A stretch of 64,000 nt of DNA from Hydrotalea sandarakina (GTDB lineage Bacteria; Bacteroidota; Bacteroidia; Chitinophagales; Chitinophagaceae), in assembly GCF_003254115.1 (NCBI RefSeq), contig NZ_QKZV01000003.1, forward strand, positions 248,001 through 312,000, read 5' to 3'. Shown here piece after piece: positions 35,832 through 44,446 of this stretch (position 1 is the stretch's first letter; each line of letters opens with the position of its first letter). The notes beneath the pieces were generated by a model, which searched no databases, was not told the DNA's origin, and worked only from the letters and a program-made list of their open reading frames with translations. Made by a program: the position numbers and the translations under genes.

Positions 35832-37160
35832 CTATGCATTATTCATAGGCATTTCAATAGTAAAAGTGGTTCCTTTACCCAGAGTGCTATCAACTTTTAT
35901 TTTGCCTTTATGTGCGTCAATAACTGTTTTAACATAGCTCATACCTAACCCAAATCCCTTTACGTTATGCACGTTACCTGTATGAGCCCTATAAAATTTT
36001 TCAAACACACGTCTAACGGTTTCTTTACTCATGCCAATACCATTGTCTTCAATTTGAATTATGAAGTTTTTACTTGCGTTTTGTGTAGTAATTTTAATTA
36101 TCGGCTGTTCTTGAGAATACTTGATGGCATTGTCGACCAGATTGGATAATAAGTTGGAAAAATGTACCTCATCAACTACCAATAAATCATTTTTAGCATT
36201 GAGTTGAAGAATGACTTTCGCATTTTTTTCATTGAGCTGCAACTGGTAATTATCTATTACTTTTCTAATTAAATCGTGCACATGTATTTGTACTTTTTTC
36301 AATTGCAATTCCTGTTTCTCCGTAATAGCAGCCTGTAAAATAGTTTCCACATGTTTATTCATGCGTTTATTTTCTTCTTTAATAATGCCGCTGAAATAGT
36401 TTAATTTTTCTTTGTCAGATTGTACTTTTTCGTTGCGAATAGCATCAACAGCCAAAGAGATAGTTGCCAAAGGCGTTTTAAACTCATGCGTCATATTATT
36501 GATAAAATCACTTTTTATTTCACTTAATTTTTTCTGATTAATAAGGGTACGAACAGTAACATAAAAAGCTGCTAATATTACTAACATGAATATGGCAGCG
36601 CCAACTATTATCCACTTCAAAGAATCCCAAACTTGATGTTGAAAATCGGGTACAACTATTATTAAGTTTTCATATGGTCCTATTCCTTCTAAATCACTTC
36701 CACTTTCAGGCATTACCGGAACAAAAATTCTACGATTGTGCAGTGTGTCCCAAAATTCTTTTTCGAAGCCCGGTGACTTCATCTCTATTTCATCATTGTT
36801 GTTGGTAATGGCAAACTCAAAATTTAAATCTTTAATATTCGACTTATGAAATGCAGATCTTAATTTTTGATCAATATCCTGTTGAGAAAATCGGTCGCTT
36901 ATGGCGGGTGGCTTTATTAAACTTAAAAAATCATTGGCAATTCTAAAACCGGGGCGTTTTGGAAAACGAAGTGATGGTGTATAATGCATGCTTTTACTTA
37001 AATCAACAGCTACATTAATACAAGCCTCTTTTACATTACGCTGTAGTTGCTCCTGCCTAACTGCCAGTAAGTTTTTTAACCAGGAAGCCTGTAATAAAAA
37101 TAACCCGACAAGCGATAGAGATATTAAAACAACAATTAATGGAAAAGTTTTCTTCATCAT
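35832..37160 (-). CDS. membrane sensor histidine kinase, no adjacent response regulator
   Basis: The 442-residue kinase has an N-terminal membrane helix (about 8-26), a periplasmic sensor region of about 155 residues, and a second helix (about 185-207). A HisKA domain with phospho-acceptor H225 in NNMTHEFKTPLATISL follows, then a HATPase domain with N box (LLSNLVDNAIKYS), G1 (DNGIGM) and G2 (GFGLGMSYV). It will autophosphorylate in response to an unknown envelope signal. No receiver-domain gene lies on either side, so its partner is elsewhere. ATG at 37157 is an equally likely start. Confidence 0.93.
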   Translation of the reverse strand: MMKKTFPLIVVLISLSLVGLFLLQASWLKNLLAVRQEQLQRNVKEACINVAVDLSKSMHYTPSLRFPKRPGFRIANDFLSLIKPPAISDRFSQQDIDQKLRSAFHKSNIKDLNFEFAITNNNDEIEMKSPGFEKEFWDTLHNRRIFVPVMPESGSDLEGIGPYENLIIVVPDFQHQVWDSLKWIIVGAAIFMLVILAAFYVTVRTLINQKKLSEIKSDFINNMTHEFKTPLATISLAVDAIRNEKVQSDKEKLNYFSGIIKEENKRMNKHVETILQAAITEKQELQLKKVQIHVHDLIRKVIDNYQLQLNEKNAKVILQLNAKNDLLVVDEVHFSNLLSNLVDNAIKYSQEQPIIKITTQNASKNFIIQIEDNGIGMSKETVRRVFEKFYRAHTGNVHNVKGFGLGMSYVKTVIDAHKGKIKVDSTLGKGTTFTIEMPMNNA

Positions 37161-37245
37161 TTACATCAAATATAATGTACCTGCTCTTAGCATAGGCAAA
37201 GGTTAAAGTTTTATAAAGCCTTTAACTTATTAAAATTATTAGTGA

Positions 37246-37902
37246 TTAAAGTTCTATGTCAGGCACATTATCAGGGCAAATCAGCTTTCCCAAAGTTTTT
37301 CTTTTAATTTCTTCAACAGTAACTCCGGGTGCTTTCTCTTTTAACAGAAAACCATCTGGGGTAATTTCTAAAACAGCCAAGTCGGTAATTACCTTTTTTA
37401 CACATCGCAATCCTGTTAATGGTAATGTGCAAGCCGGTAATAACTTACTTTCTCCTTTTGGATTTGTATGCATCATGGCAACGATAATATTTTTTGCACT
37501 GGCCACTAAATCCATAGCGCCGCCCATTCCTTTAACCATTTTACCGGGAATTTTCCAGTTAGCTATATCGCCTTGTTCACTAACCTCCATAGCACCTAGT
37601 ACAGTTAAATCAATTTTTCCGGCTCTTATCATTCCAAAACTTTCTGCACTGTCAAATAAAGCAGCGCCTTTAATAAGCGTTACAGTTTCTTTTCCGGCAT
37701 TAATTAAATCGGCATCTACTTCTTCTTCAGTCGGATAAGGCCCCATTCCCAAAATGCCATTTTCAGATTGAAATATAATGGTCATATTTTCAGGAACATA
37801 ATTTGCTACTAAAGTAGGTATGCCAATACCTAAATTAACATACATGCCATCTTTCAGTTCTTTGGCAATCCGTTTAGCTATCCCAAATTTATCTAATGCC
37901 AT
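37246..37902 (-). CDS. 3-oxoacid CoA-transferase subunit B
   Basis: The 218-residue subunit carries the catalytic glutamate E47 in the SENGILGMG motif of family I CoA-transferases. The VNLGIGIPTLVANYV and GAMDLVASAKNIIVAM blocks are also present. With subunit A it moves CoA between succinyl-CoA and acetoacetate or related acids. Which acid cannot be told from the sequence. It is 25 bases downstream of the subunit A gene. Confidence 0.95.
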   Translation of the reverse strand: MALDKFGIAKRIAKELKDGMYVNLGIGIPTLVANYVPENMTIIFQSENGILGMGPYPTEEEVDADLINAGKETVTLIKGAALFDSAESFGMIRAGKIDLTVLGAMEVSEQGDIANWKIPGKMVKGMGGAMDLVASAKNIIVAMMHTNPKGESKLLPACTLPLTGLRCVKKVITDLAVLEITPDGFLLKEKAPGVTVEEIKRKTLGKLICPDNVPDIEL

Positions 37903-37927
37903 AAATATGTGTATTAAAATAAATAAA

Positions 37928-38629
37928 TTATTTATTAACTATTTTAACAGTGCGCTTTTCTATTCGTTTTTCGTAATTAACTCCTTGAAAAATTTTATGT
38001 ACATATATACCTGCAACATGTACATCATCGGGGTCAATTTCACCGGGCTGTACTAAATGCTCTACTTCTGCAATTGTAATATTACCGGCTTTTGCCATTG
38101 AAGTAGAAAAGTTGCGGGTAGTTTTCCTAAATACAAGGTTTCCCATTGTATCTCCTTTCCAAGCTTTTACAATAGCAAAATCGGCATGCAATGCCAGTTC
38201 CATTAAATAAGGTTTATTATTAAAATAGCGGACCTCTTTACCAAAAGCCACCTCGGTTCCGAATCCGGCGGGTGTATAAAAAGCAGGAATACCCATGGCT
38301 GCCATTTGAATACGAGTAGCTAAAGTTCCTTGAGGAATTAAATCAACTTCTAATTCACCATTCAACAACTGTCGTTCAAATTCTGCATTCTCACCAACAT
38401 AACTGCTAATCATTTTTTTTATTTGTTTTTTTTGCAACAACAATCCTAATCCAAAATCGTCAACCCCTGCATTGTTCGATATGCAAGTCAATTGATTAAT
38501 TCCTTTTTGTACTAATGCCGCAATACAATTTTCAGGAATGCCATTTAAACCAAAACCACCCAACATTATTGTTGAACCACTTTCAATTGGTTGGATGGCT
38601 TCTTGGGCATTTGATACTACCTTATTCAT
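37928..38629 (-). CDS. 3-oxoacid CoA-transferase subunit A
   Basis: The 233-residue subunit has the family glycine-rich start IESGSTIMLGGFGLNGIPENCI (seen in two pieces). The SYVGENAEFERQLLNGELEVDL and GIPAFYTPAGFGT blocks follow. It forms the CoA-binding half of the enzyme with the next gene. The pair is the SCOT/AtoDA type and is expected to be cytoplasmic. It starts the transcript; the 127 bases upstream hold no gene. Confidence 0.95.
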   Translation of the reverse strand: MNKVVSNAQEAIQPIESGSTIMLGGFGLNGIPENCIAALVQKGINQLTCISNNAGVDDFGLGLLLQKKQIKKMISSYVGENAEFERQLLNGELEVDLIPQGTLATRIQMAAMGIPAFYTPAGFGTEVAFGKEVRYFNNKPYLMELALHADFAIVKAWKGDTMGNLVFRKTTRNFSTSMAKAGNITIAEVEHLVQPGEIDPDDVHVAGIYVHKIFQGVNYEKRIEKRTVKIVNK

Positions 38630-38756
38630 ACTTTATTTTAAGTTGATTTTAGAAAAATGAAAATTACCACAATCGCTAAAACTAACAATTGTTCACTTGC
38701 AATTTAATACAAATATTCTTAGCATGAGGAATAAAAAATAGCGTAGAACTTTCAGG

Positions 38757-39119
38757 CTATTTGTTTAATTTAAGAGAATCAACCGGTTGCATGGTAATAC
38801 GTTTGCCATATGCCGAAAGTGAGTCAATTAATTTTTTCATTTTATCGGGATGCTGTTCGTAATAGGACAAACTATGGTAAAAGCTGCTTTTAGTAATATG
38901 GTGCCAATAAAAAACCTGTTCAAATTGTTTTCGATCATCTCTCATTTTTCTAAACACGGTATCCTGCCCTGCCTTCATGTTATTCCATTCATTAGCATTC
39001 AACAAATCCCACATTACCACTTTCATAGTATCGAAATTAAGTATGGGCATTTCAGATTTATGATGGTTACATGCAGTTAGTGCGATAAAAAAACAAATCA
39101 GGATTAAAAATTTCTTCAT
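38757..39119 (-). CDS. DUF4296-like lipoprotein
   Basis: The 120-residue product has a lipoprotein signal (lipobox LTAC, C17) and a small charged domain with the pattern VMWDLLNANEW, FYWHHITKSSFYHSLSYYEQHPDKM (in two pieces) and LIDSLSAYGKR. That pattern matches the DUF4296 family of Bacteroidota. Function is unknown. It is 30 bases downstream of the DUF4835 gene and probably in the same transcript. Confidence 0.8.
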   Translation of the reverse strand: MKKFLILICFFIALTACNHHKSEMPILNFDTMKVVMWDLLNANEWNNMKAGQDTVFRKMRDDRKQFEQVFYWHHITKSSFYHSLSYYEQHPDKMKKLIDSLSAYGKRITMQPVDSLKLNK

Positions 39120-39149
39120 TTTATATTTAGAAAATAATAATATATTAAA

Positions 39150-40076
39150 TTACAGTTGCAATTGTTCTTTGTATTTTGTTGCATTACCTACATCTAAATT
39201 GGTGAAAACATCAAGTGCTTTCATTTTCTCATCAGCATTTGCTTTTACAAATAAGCCAATTAATTCCTGCACTTTTGTTTGCATAAAAAATTGAACGAAC
39301 ATGGTATTAGGGTGTTCCCGATTAAATGATTGTAATAAATTTAATGCTTGCAATACACCTGAACGGCCTTGTTGCTCATTATCATACATATTATCTAAGC
39401 CTAAACGATAGTAATCATAAATAACAGTATGCAAAATATTGTTGGCATTGTTTGTTAAATTATCAACTAACCAATATCGGTTTCGTAAACCATCAAATGC
39501 GCGCCAGCCACTAATACTGGCATCTTCGGGTGCATTATTAACAATATTTTGCGCTTTTAAAAAATAGGGCTGACCTGCTTTTGGCGCAAACGAATCATAA
39601 TCCAAACCAATAATAACATAAGCATAATATGCTAATACAGCAGTTAAATTGGCTACCAAGGGATCGCTTCCCTGTACTCTATTATCATTAAATTCAATTG
39701 GTTGAAATTCAATATATTTAAATGTTACATCCGGATCTTGAAAATTTACCAATGCCGCCTGATAGGTACTATTATAAACTGGCCTGGCTGCCTGAATTAT
39801 TAAAGAAGAAGTAAACACATTGGTTTGTGGCATTGATTCAATATTGAACAAGAAACTACAAACAATTTTTTCGGCAGGGTTGAATTGATCGTCAGTCCAC
39901 TTACGACTATTTAAAAAATTGGTTAATTGTGACTGTAGTGTTGTAAAAATTTTTTTATCAATAGTAGTATTTACCCTGCTTGCATTAATAGTTACCTTGG
40001 CTTGCAACTCTTGGGCAAAACCAAAATGAACCAATGAAAAAGAAAAGACAAGTAATATAATAAAAAAATTACGCAT
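39150..40076 (-). CDS. DUF4835 family secreted protein
   Basis: The 308-residue protein has a signal peptide (1-22, ending in HFGFAQ) and is DUF4835 throughout. The recognisable blocks are INASRVNTTIDKKIFTTLQ, NDNRVQGSDPLVANLTAVLAYYAY and LGLDYDSFAPKAGQPY-like sequence. Some databases connect this family with the type IX secretion system (PorD), but nothing in the window tests that. It overlaps coaBC by 8 bases, an arrangement that recurs in this phylum. Confidence 0.88.
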   Translation of the reverse strand: MRNFFIILLVFSFSLVHFGFAQELQAKVTINASRVNTTIDKKIFTTLQSQLTNFLNSRKWTDDQFNPAEKIVCSFLFNIESMPQTNVFTSSLIIQAARPVYNSTYQAALVNFQDPDVTFKYIEFQPIEFNDNRVQGSDPLVANLTAVLAYYAYVIIGLDYDSFAPKAGQPYFLKAQNIVNNAPEDASISGWRAFDGLRNRYWLVDNLTNNANNILHTVIYDYYRLGLDNMYDNEQQGRSGVLQALNLLQSFNREHPNTMFVQFFMQTKVQELIGLFVKANADEKMKALDVFTNLDVGNATKYKEQLQL

Positions 40077-41271
40077 TTATTTCTTTACTTATAAAAACAA
40101 CAATTTCTTTTGCCACTTCGGTTTTAGATTTTAATGGTACAACCTCTTGATTACCGTTTTTTGAAATAATGGTAACTTGGTTGGTATCGAAACCAAAACC
40201 TGCATGTGCATTATTGAGTGAATTTAGGACAATACTATCAATTTTTTTTGCATTTAATTTTTCTAAGGAATTTTTAAGTTCATTTTCTGTTTCTAAGGCA
40301 AAGCCCATAACATATTGATGCGGAAGCTTACTATGACCTAATAAAGCTAATATATCAGTTGTTTTAACTAAAGTCAACTGCCATTCCGATTCTGATTTTT
40401 CTTTTTTAATTTTCTGTGTTGCTTGCTGAACAGGAGTAAAATCAGCTACCGCCGCATTCATTATGATAATATCTGCTGTTGGTGCTTCAGTTTTGCATTG
40501 TTCCAACATTTCATTGGCAGTAGTAATATTTATGCGCTTTATTTCATCATAGTTCAGTTTTTCAGAGGAAGGACCTGCAACTAAAACTACATCAGCACCT
40601 TGCAAAAAACAAGCTTCAGCAATTGCAAAACCCATTTTTCCCGATGAATGATTGCCAACAAAACGAACCGGATCGATGGGTTCATAAGTAGGGCCGGCAG
40701 TTACCAGTACTTTTTTATGTTGCAATAAGTGTCCTCTAAAAAAATGAGCAACCAAAAAATTAATGATATTTTCAGGTTCGGCCAAACGCCCCTCACCGAC
40801 TAAACCGCTGGCTAATTCACCATAACCAACAGGCATTACGGCAACTCCATCTTGTTCAAGCAATTTCAAATTACGTTTTGTTGAAGGATGTTTCCACATA
40901 TCTTCATCCATTGCAGGGGCAACGGCTACGGGACATGTGGCGGAGAAGTAAACAGCCAACAATAAATTTTCGCAAATGCCATTGGCCATCTTAGCCAATG
41001 TGTTTGCACTTAAAGGGGCTATCAAAAAAACATCGGCCCAACGTCCAAGCTCTACATGGTTTGCCCAAGTAGATGCACTGGATAAGTTTTGCAATACCAC
41101 ATTTTTGCTAAGTGTTTCCAAAACCAAAGGACTAACAAACTTTGTAGCAGATGGTGTCATAATTACTTTTACTTCCGCACCCTGTTTTGTTAGCATCCTT
41201 ACCAGACCTATTATTTTATATGCTGCAATACTGCCAGTAATACCAATTAAAATTTTCTTATTTTGAAGCAT
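40069..41271 (-). CDS. coaBC: bifunctional phosphopantothenoylcysteine decarboxylase/phosphopantothenate--cysteine ligase
   Basis: CoaBC performs two steps of coenzyme A synthesis. The N-terminal flavoprotein decarboxylase has GSIAAYK (12-18), SANTLAKMANGICENLLL and the active-site PAMDEDMW. The C-terminal ligase has the dinucleotide-binding TAGPTYEPIDPVRFVGNHSSGKMG in two pieces and a KIKK loop. The 400-residue length is standard. It is downstream of rpoZ but separated from it by a hairpin terminator at 41301-41326. Confidence 0.96.
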   Translation of the reverse strand: MLQNKKILIGITGSIAAYKIIGLVRMLTKQGAEVKVIMTPSATKFVSPLVLETLSKNVVLQNLSSASTWANHVELGRWADVFLIAPLSANTLAKMANGICENLLLAVYFSATCPVAVAPAMDEDMWKHPSTKRNLKLLEQDGVAVMPVGYGELASGLVGEGRLAEPENIINFLVAHFFRGHLLQHKKVLVTAGPTYEPIDPVRFVGNHSSGKMGFAIAEACFLQGADVVLVAGPSSEKLNYDEIKRINITTANEMLEQCKTEAPTADIIIMNAAVADFTPVQQATQKIKKEKSESEWQLTLVKTTDILALLGHSKLPHQYVMGFALETENELKNSLEKLNAKKIDSIVLNSLNNAHAGFGFDTNQVTIISKNGNQEVVPLKSKTEVAKEIVVFISKEINA

Positions 41272-41300
41272 ATATTGAAATTTATTTCAATTAATAAAAC

Positions 41301-41326
41301 AGGCAGTATAAAAATATATACTGCCT
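41301..41326 (-). terminator. terminator after rpoZ
   Basis: A 10-bp stem (AGGCAGTATA at 41301-41310 with TATACTGCCT at 41317-41326) encloses a 6-base loop. On the minus strand it is followed by GTTTTA. It lies between rpoZ and coaBC, so coaBC probably has its own promoter or depends on read-through. Confidence 0.75.
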
Positions 41327-41359
41327 ATTTTTTATTAATTATAAAGATATTTAAAACTA

Positions 41360-41704
41360 TTAGCGAAACAAGTCGTTGTCAGTATTTAATCTGTAATAAA
41401 TTTTTCCTTCCATAAATTCATTTAATGCCAATATTGCGGGATTAGGCATTTTTTCATAAGCACGAGAAATTTCAATTTGTTCTTTGTTTTCATGAATTTC
41501 TTCCAAGCTATCCGTGTGACTGGCGAATTCATCTAACTTATTGTGCAACTCTTCACGAAGCGTAATATTAATTTGATTGGCACGACGTGCAACTATGGCA
41601 ATAGATTCGTAAAGATTGCCGGTAATTTCTTTAATATCTTTCAAACTTTTAGGCTCAACAGAGCTAGGTATATTAGCGCTGAGCTGTCTTCTTAGCTTGC
41701 TCAT
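41360..41704 (-). CDS. rpoZ: RNA polymerase omega subunit (Bacteroidota type)
   Basis: The 114-residue protein matches the RPB6/omega family. The core NLYESIAIVARRANQIN at about 30-46 is the conserved omega motif, followed by a charged helix (KLDEFASHTDSLEEIHENKE) and KMPNPAILALNEF. Omega helps assemble the RNA polymerase core. Its start lies inside the end of bamD (32-base overlap), which argues for translational coupling. Confidence 0.92.
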   Translation of the reverse strand: MSKLRRQLSANIPSSVEPKSLKDIKEITGNLYESIAIVARRANQINITLREELHNKLDEFASHTDSLEEIHENKEQIEISRAYEKMPNPAILALNEFMEGKIYYRLNTDNDLFR

Positions 41705-42527
41705 TTTGTATGTTTTTTATTAAGTTATTTGTTTCTGTTTTTATTTTTTGTATTTCGTTGGTGTATTTGCTTCCTTGAAAACGATCCATGAATTCAGAAC
41801 AATCGGCTTTTACCTTCTCATAACGTTCTAATTGTTTGTCCGGATAACTCATTTCAGCATATTTAAAATAAGAAAGCACTGCTTGATATTTGTATAAATC
41901 ACCATTCTTTGAATCAGGATAATTGTCCAAAACACCCGAAAAAGTAATGGCAGCAGCTTTATAATAGCCTAAGTTATAATACAATTGAGCATTCAAATAA
42001 TCTTTGGTTTCCAGCTTTTCTCTGCATAAATCAATAATATGGTTGGCCTCATTTACTTTAGGTGAACCGGGGTGCATATTGATAAAGGCCTGCATTAAAC
42101 CAATGGCTTTATTGGTATTGGTTTGGTCTAATTCAGGTTTGGGTGATTGTTTATAAAAAGTATAAGCACGCATATATTCACATTCTTCCGATTTTACGCT
42201 GGAAGGGAATGTTTCTGTGAATGTTTTAAAATAATTTTCTGCGTTCAAATAATCTTTTTGATAGTAATAGCAATAAGCCAATTTATAGTACATATCCTCG
42301 TACCTATCAGTACCTTTCACGTACGGAAATAAATCTTCAAAGAGCTGCTGAGCAAAGTTGTATTTCTTGTTTACATAAAATTGTTCAGCCATTTTAAACT
42401 TGTAATCTATGTCTTTACTTTTTAATATTTGCGAAAAGCGATGGCTTCTTTGAAGCCTAACCCCTTTGCGCGAACAGGCAGTAAATCCAACTATTATCAC
42501 TAATGAAAACAATACAAGTTTCTTCAT
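41673..42527 (-). CDS. bamD: outer membrane assembly lipoprotein BamD
   Basis: The 284-residue lipoprotein (lipobox GFTAC, C18) is made of TPR-like repeats. FYVNKKYNFAQQLFEDLFPYV is the first (two pieces), followed by YCYYYQKDYLNAENYFKTF. BamD is an essential partner of BamA in inserting beta-barrels into the outer membrane. I use the ATG at 42527 (MKKLVLFSLV), since the longer frame to 42557 hides the lipoprotein signal. It overlaps rpoZ by 32 bases. Confidence 0.93.
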   Translation of the reverse strand: MKKLVLFSLVIIVGFTACSRKGVRLQRSHRFSQILKSKDIDYKFKMAEQFYVNKKYNFAQQLFEDLFPYVKGTDRYEDMYYKLAYCYYYQKDYLNAENYFKTFTETFPSSVKSEECEYMRAYTFYKQSPKPELDQTNTNKAIGLMQAFINMHPGSPKVNEANHIIDLCREKLETKDYLNAQLYYNLGYYKAAAITFSGVLDNYPDSKNGDLYKYQAVLSYFKYAEMSYPDKQLERYEKVKADCSEFMDRFQGSKYTNEIQKIKTETNNLIKNIQNEQAKKTAQR

Positions 42528-42665
42528 ACAAGTTTGCGAAGGTAAATAATTTTGCAATATAACTATGCAGCTTTTAAGTATACGTTAATTTTTGCTATTT
42601 TTTTTAAATCTACGCAAATATTTATCATTGATTGAAAGGTATATTGTAGACAGGTTAAATAACTG

Positions 42666-42691
42666 AAAAAAGCCCCAAAATGGGGCTTTTT
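42666..42691 (-). terminator. strong terminator after the OmpA-family gene
   Basis: On the minus strand GAAAAAGCCCC and GGGGCTTTTTT form a stem around a 5-base loop, ending in a T-run. It is 24 bases after the stop of the OmpA-family gene. The A-rich other side could also stop plus-strand transcription. Confidence 0.9.
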
Positions 42692-42714
42692 CAAGTAAGA
42701 AAACTATTATTTAA

Positions 42715-44229
42715 TTAGTTTCTGCTTCTTAAGTTTGGATGAGGAGCAGGAACTGTATTTGGACCATCTTCAGTAGTTCCTTGTAAGTCAATAGTATTAG
42801 CATCGCCTGAACCACCATCGTATGAGAAGATGAATCTGCTTTCAGAAATACCTTGTTTATCAACTAAGTATTTAATTACGGCATTTACTCTTTCCCAAGC
42901 CATTTGTTGAGCGGCTTTGCTGGCAGCAGGATGGCCAATAACTTTTACTTTACAATCAGGATTTGCTTTAATGCTGGCAGCTGCTGCATCTAATAATTGC
43001 ATAGCTTCTTTGCTCAGTTTACTTCCTTTTTTAAACTGTACACTGGGTAAGCTATTGATATTACATACCGGAGCTTTTTGCATATTAGCAATCATATCTC
43101 TTAACTCTTTGCAACATGCTGGTTCTGGGCAAGTACCAACACCGTCGGCATTAACAGGGAAACAGCTTTGTGGAGTTAAGATTTCTTTATCTCTATAGTC
43201 AGGAACACCATCACCATCGGTATCTTTTGCTCTACCATGAGAGTCAACAGGTGCACCGGCAGGTGTGTTGGGCTCTAAGTCAAATTGGTCAGTTACACCA
43301 TCACCATCAGCATCAGGCAATACAACTTTAGGCATTTTCATGTGCTTGGGGCTGTTCAACTCATTGTATTCATAGTTGTAGGGGTTAATCCACCATAAGG
43401 GTTGAACTCTTTTAGCAGTTTTACCTAAGTTAATGTTTAAATGAGCAGTTGAGAAGCTGTATTGATCGCCAGAGTTACCTAACTTATTACCATCTAAATA
43501 ATCGTTACCGAACATAGGAACAGTAAATCTTTGTTCAATACCAATGTTAACTCTGTTGCTTATTTTGTAAGAGATACCGGCACCATAGCTTAAACCATGC
43601 ATTAATGCCCAAGTATGACGACCGTTTACAGCAGGTACATCGTTAGGGAAATTAGAAGTACCGATTAAGTTTGTTTGAGGATAATATAAGTTGTGCAATG
43701 AACCACCTTGGTTAGTCATTACTCTTGTATAAATTAAAGAGTAACCACCAAATACATAAATATCCCATTTAGGATTACCTCTGTAGTGACTCATAGAATT
43801 TAAAGATGCAATCGCATCAATTGATCCCATATGGGTATAATTTTTTGCCCATACAAAGCCGCTAGCATTGCTAGGGATAGAAACGATTGATCCGTTGTAT
43901 GCACCTCTTAATGAGAAAACATGGCTAAGTGATTTGCGAAGCGAAATGCCACCAACAATACCACCATTGTAACCACCGGTTAAAATTGCTCTGTCGCCCA
44001 AAATGAATGAGCTACCGGCACTTAAACCTAATTCCCACTGATCGCGAGGTTTAGCAGGATAAGGGTATTGGTTGTTTAAAAACTCATTGTATTGAGGAAT
44101 TCTTTTGGTGGGAATTTTGGAACTATCTTTCCAATCCCATCCCCAATCTGTTGATGTTTGCGCAAAACCAATGCTCTGAAACAGAACAAACATTGCCGCA
44201 AATAACGAAATGTACTTTTTGCTTGCCAT
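42715..44229 (-). CDS. OmpA-family outer membrane protein with thrombospondin type 3 repeats
   Basis: The 504-residue protein has a signal peptide (1-24), an N-terminal beta-barrel (about 50-290), and calcium-binding type 3 repeats (DADGDGVTDQFD and DTDGDGVPDYRD, about 310-350). A Cys-rich spacer follows, then a C-terminal OmpA peptidoglycan-binding domain (about 385-485, with SVQFKKGSKLSKEAMQLLD and ERVNAVIKYLV). It should span the outer membrane and bind peptidoglycan. It stands alone with a strong phylum-type promoter and a strong terminator, so it is probably abundant. Confidence 0.92.
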   Translation of the reverse strand: MASKKYISLFAAMFVLFQSIGFAQTSTDWGWDWKDSSKIPTKRIPQYNEFLNNQYPYPAKPRDQWELGLSAGSSFILGDRAILTGGYNGGIVGGISLRKSLSHVFSLRGAYNGSIVSIPSNASGFVWAKNYTHMGSIDAIASLNSMSHYRGNPKWDIYVFGGYSLIYTRVMTNQGGSLHNLYYPQTNLIGTSNFPNDVPAVNGRHTWALMHGLSYGAGISYKISNRVNIGIEQRFTVPMFGNDYLDGNKLGNSGDQYSFSTAHLNINLGKTAKRVQPLWWINPYNYEYNELNSPKHMKMPKVVLPDADGDGVTDQFDLEPNTPAGAPVDSHGRAKDTDGDGVPDYRDKEILTPQSCFPVNADGVGTCPEPACCKELRDMIANMQKAPVCNINSLPSVQFKKGSKLSKEAMQLLDAAAASIKANPDCKVKVIGHPAASKAAQQMAWERVNAVIKYLVDKQGISESRFIFSYDGGSGDANTIDLQGTTEDGPNTVPAPHPNLRSRN

Positions 44230-44263
44230 AGCTTATGTTTAATGTTGATGATAAAATTCCCGA

Positions 44264-44295
44264 CAAAAGTATTGTAATCGGAATGAACAATCAAA
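44264..44295 (-). promoter_or_regulatory. Bacteroidota-type promoter for the OmpA-family gene
   Basis: On the minus strand a -33 TTTG (plus-strand CAAA at 44292-44295) and a -7 TACTTTTG (plus-strand CAAAAGTA at 44264-44271) are 20 bases apart. This fits TTTG-N19-21-TAnnTTTG. The -7 element is about 35 bases before the start codon. Confidence 0.65.
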
Positions 44296-44314
44296 TTTTA
44301 TATTATGTTTTTAC

Positions 44315-44338
44315 ATAACTGCCTGAAAAGACAGTTAT
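44315..44338. repeat. ATAACTG inverted repeat upstream of the OmpA-family gene
   Basis: ATAACTG (44315-44321) and CAGTTAT (44332-44338) form a perfect 7-bp inverted repeat around a 10-base spacer. It is just upstream of the -33 element, in the gap shared with the polyprenyl synthase gene. A related palindrome lies before the FAS1 lipoprotein gene at 61543-61560. It could be an operator for an activator. Confidence 0.4.
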
Positions 44339-44446
44339 TTCCCCAAAAACGTTGCATTTATAAAATTATTGTACAACTTTTGGTTTTAACATACTGTTAT
44401 CTGCTGGTTAGAATGTTTATATTGCAGCACTTTATATAAAATAGGC

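Noticed and set aside
37256-37738. 160-residue open frame on the plus strand opposite the CoA-transferase B gene
   Set aside because: The opposite strand encodes a clear enzyme with catalytic motif, and this frame has no recognisable motif.
42715-44229. possible type IX secretion cargo or CRISPR-like repeat from the calcium-binding repeats
   Set aside because: The DGDG repeats are protein-level thrombospondin type 3 repeats within an OmpA gene, and there is no C-terminal sorting domain.
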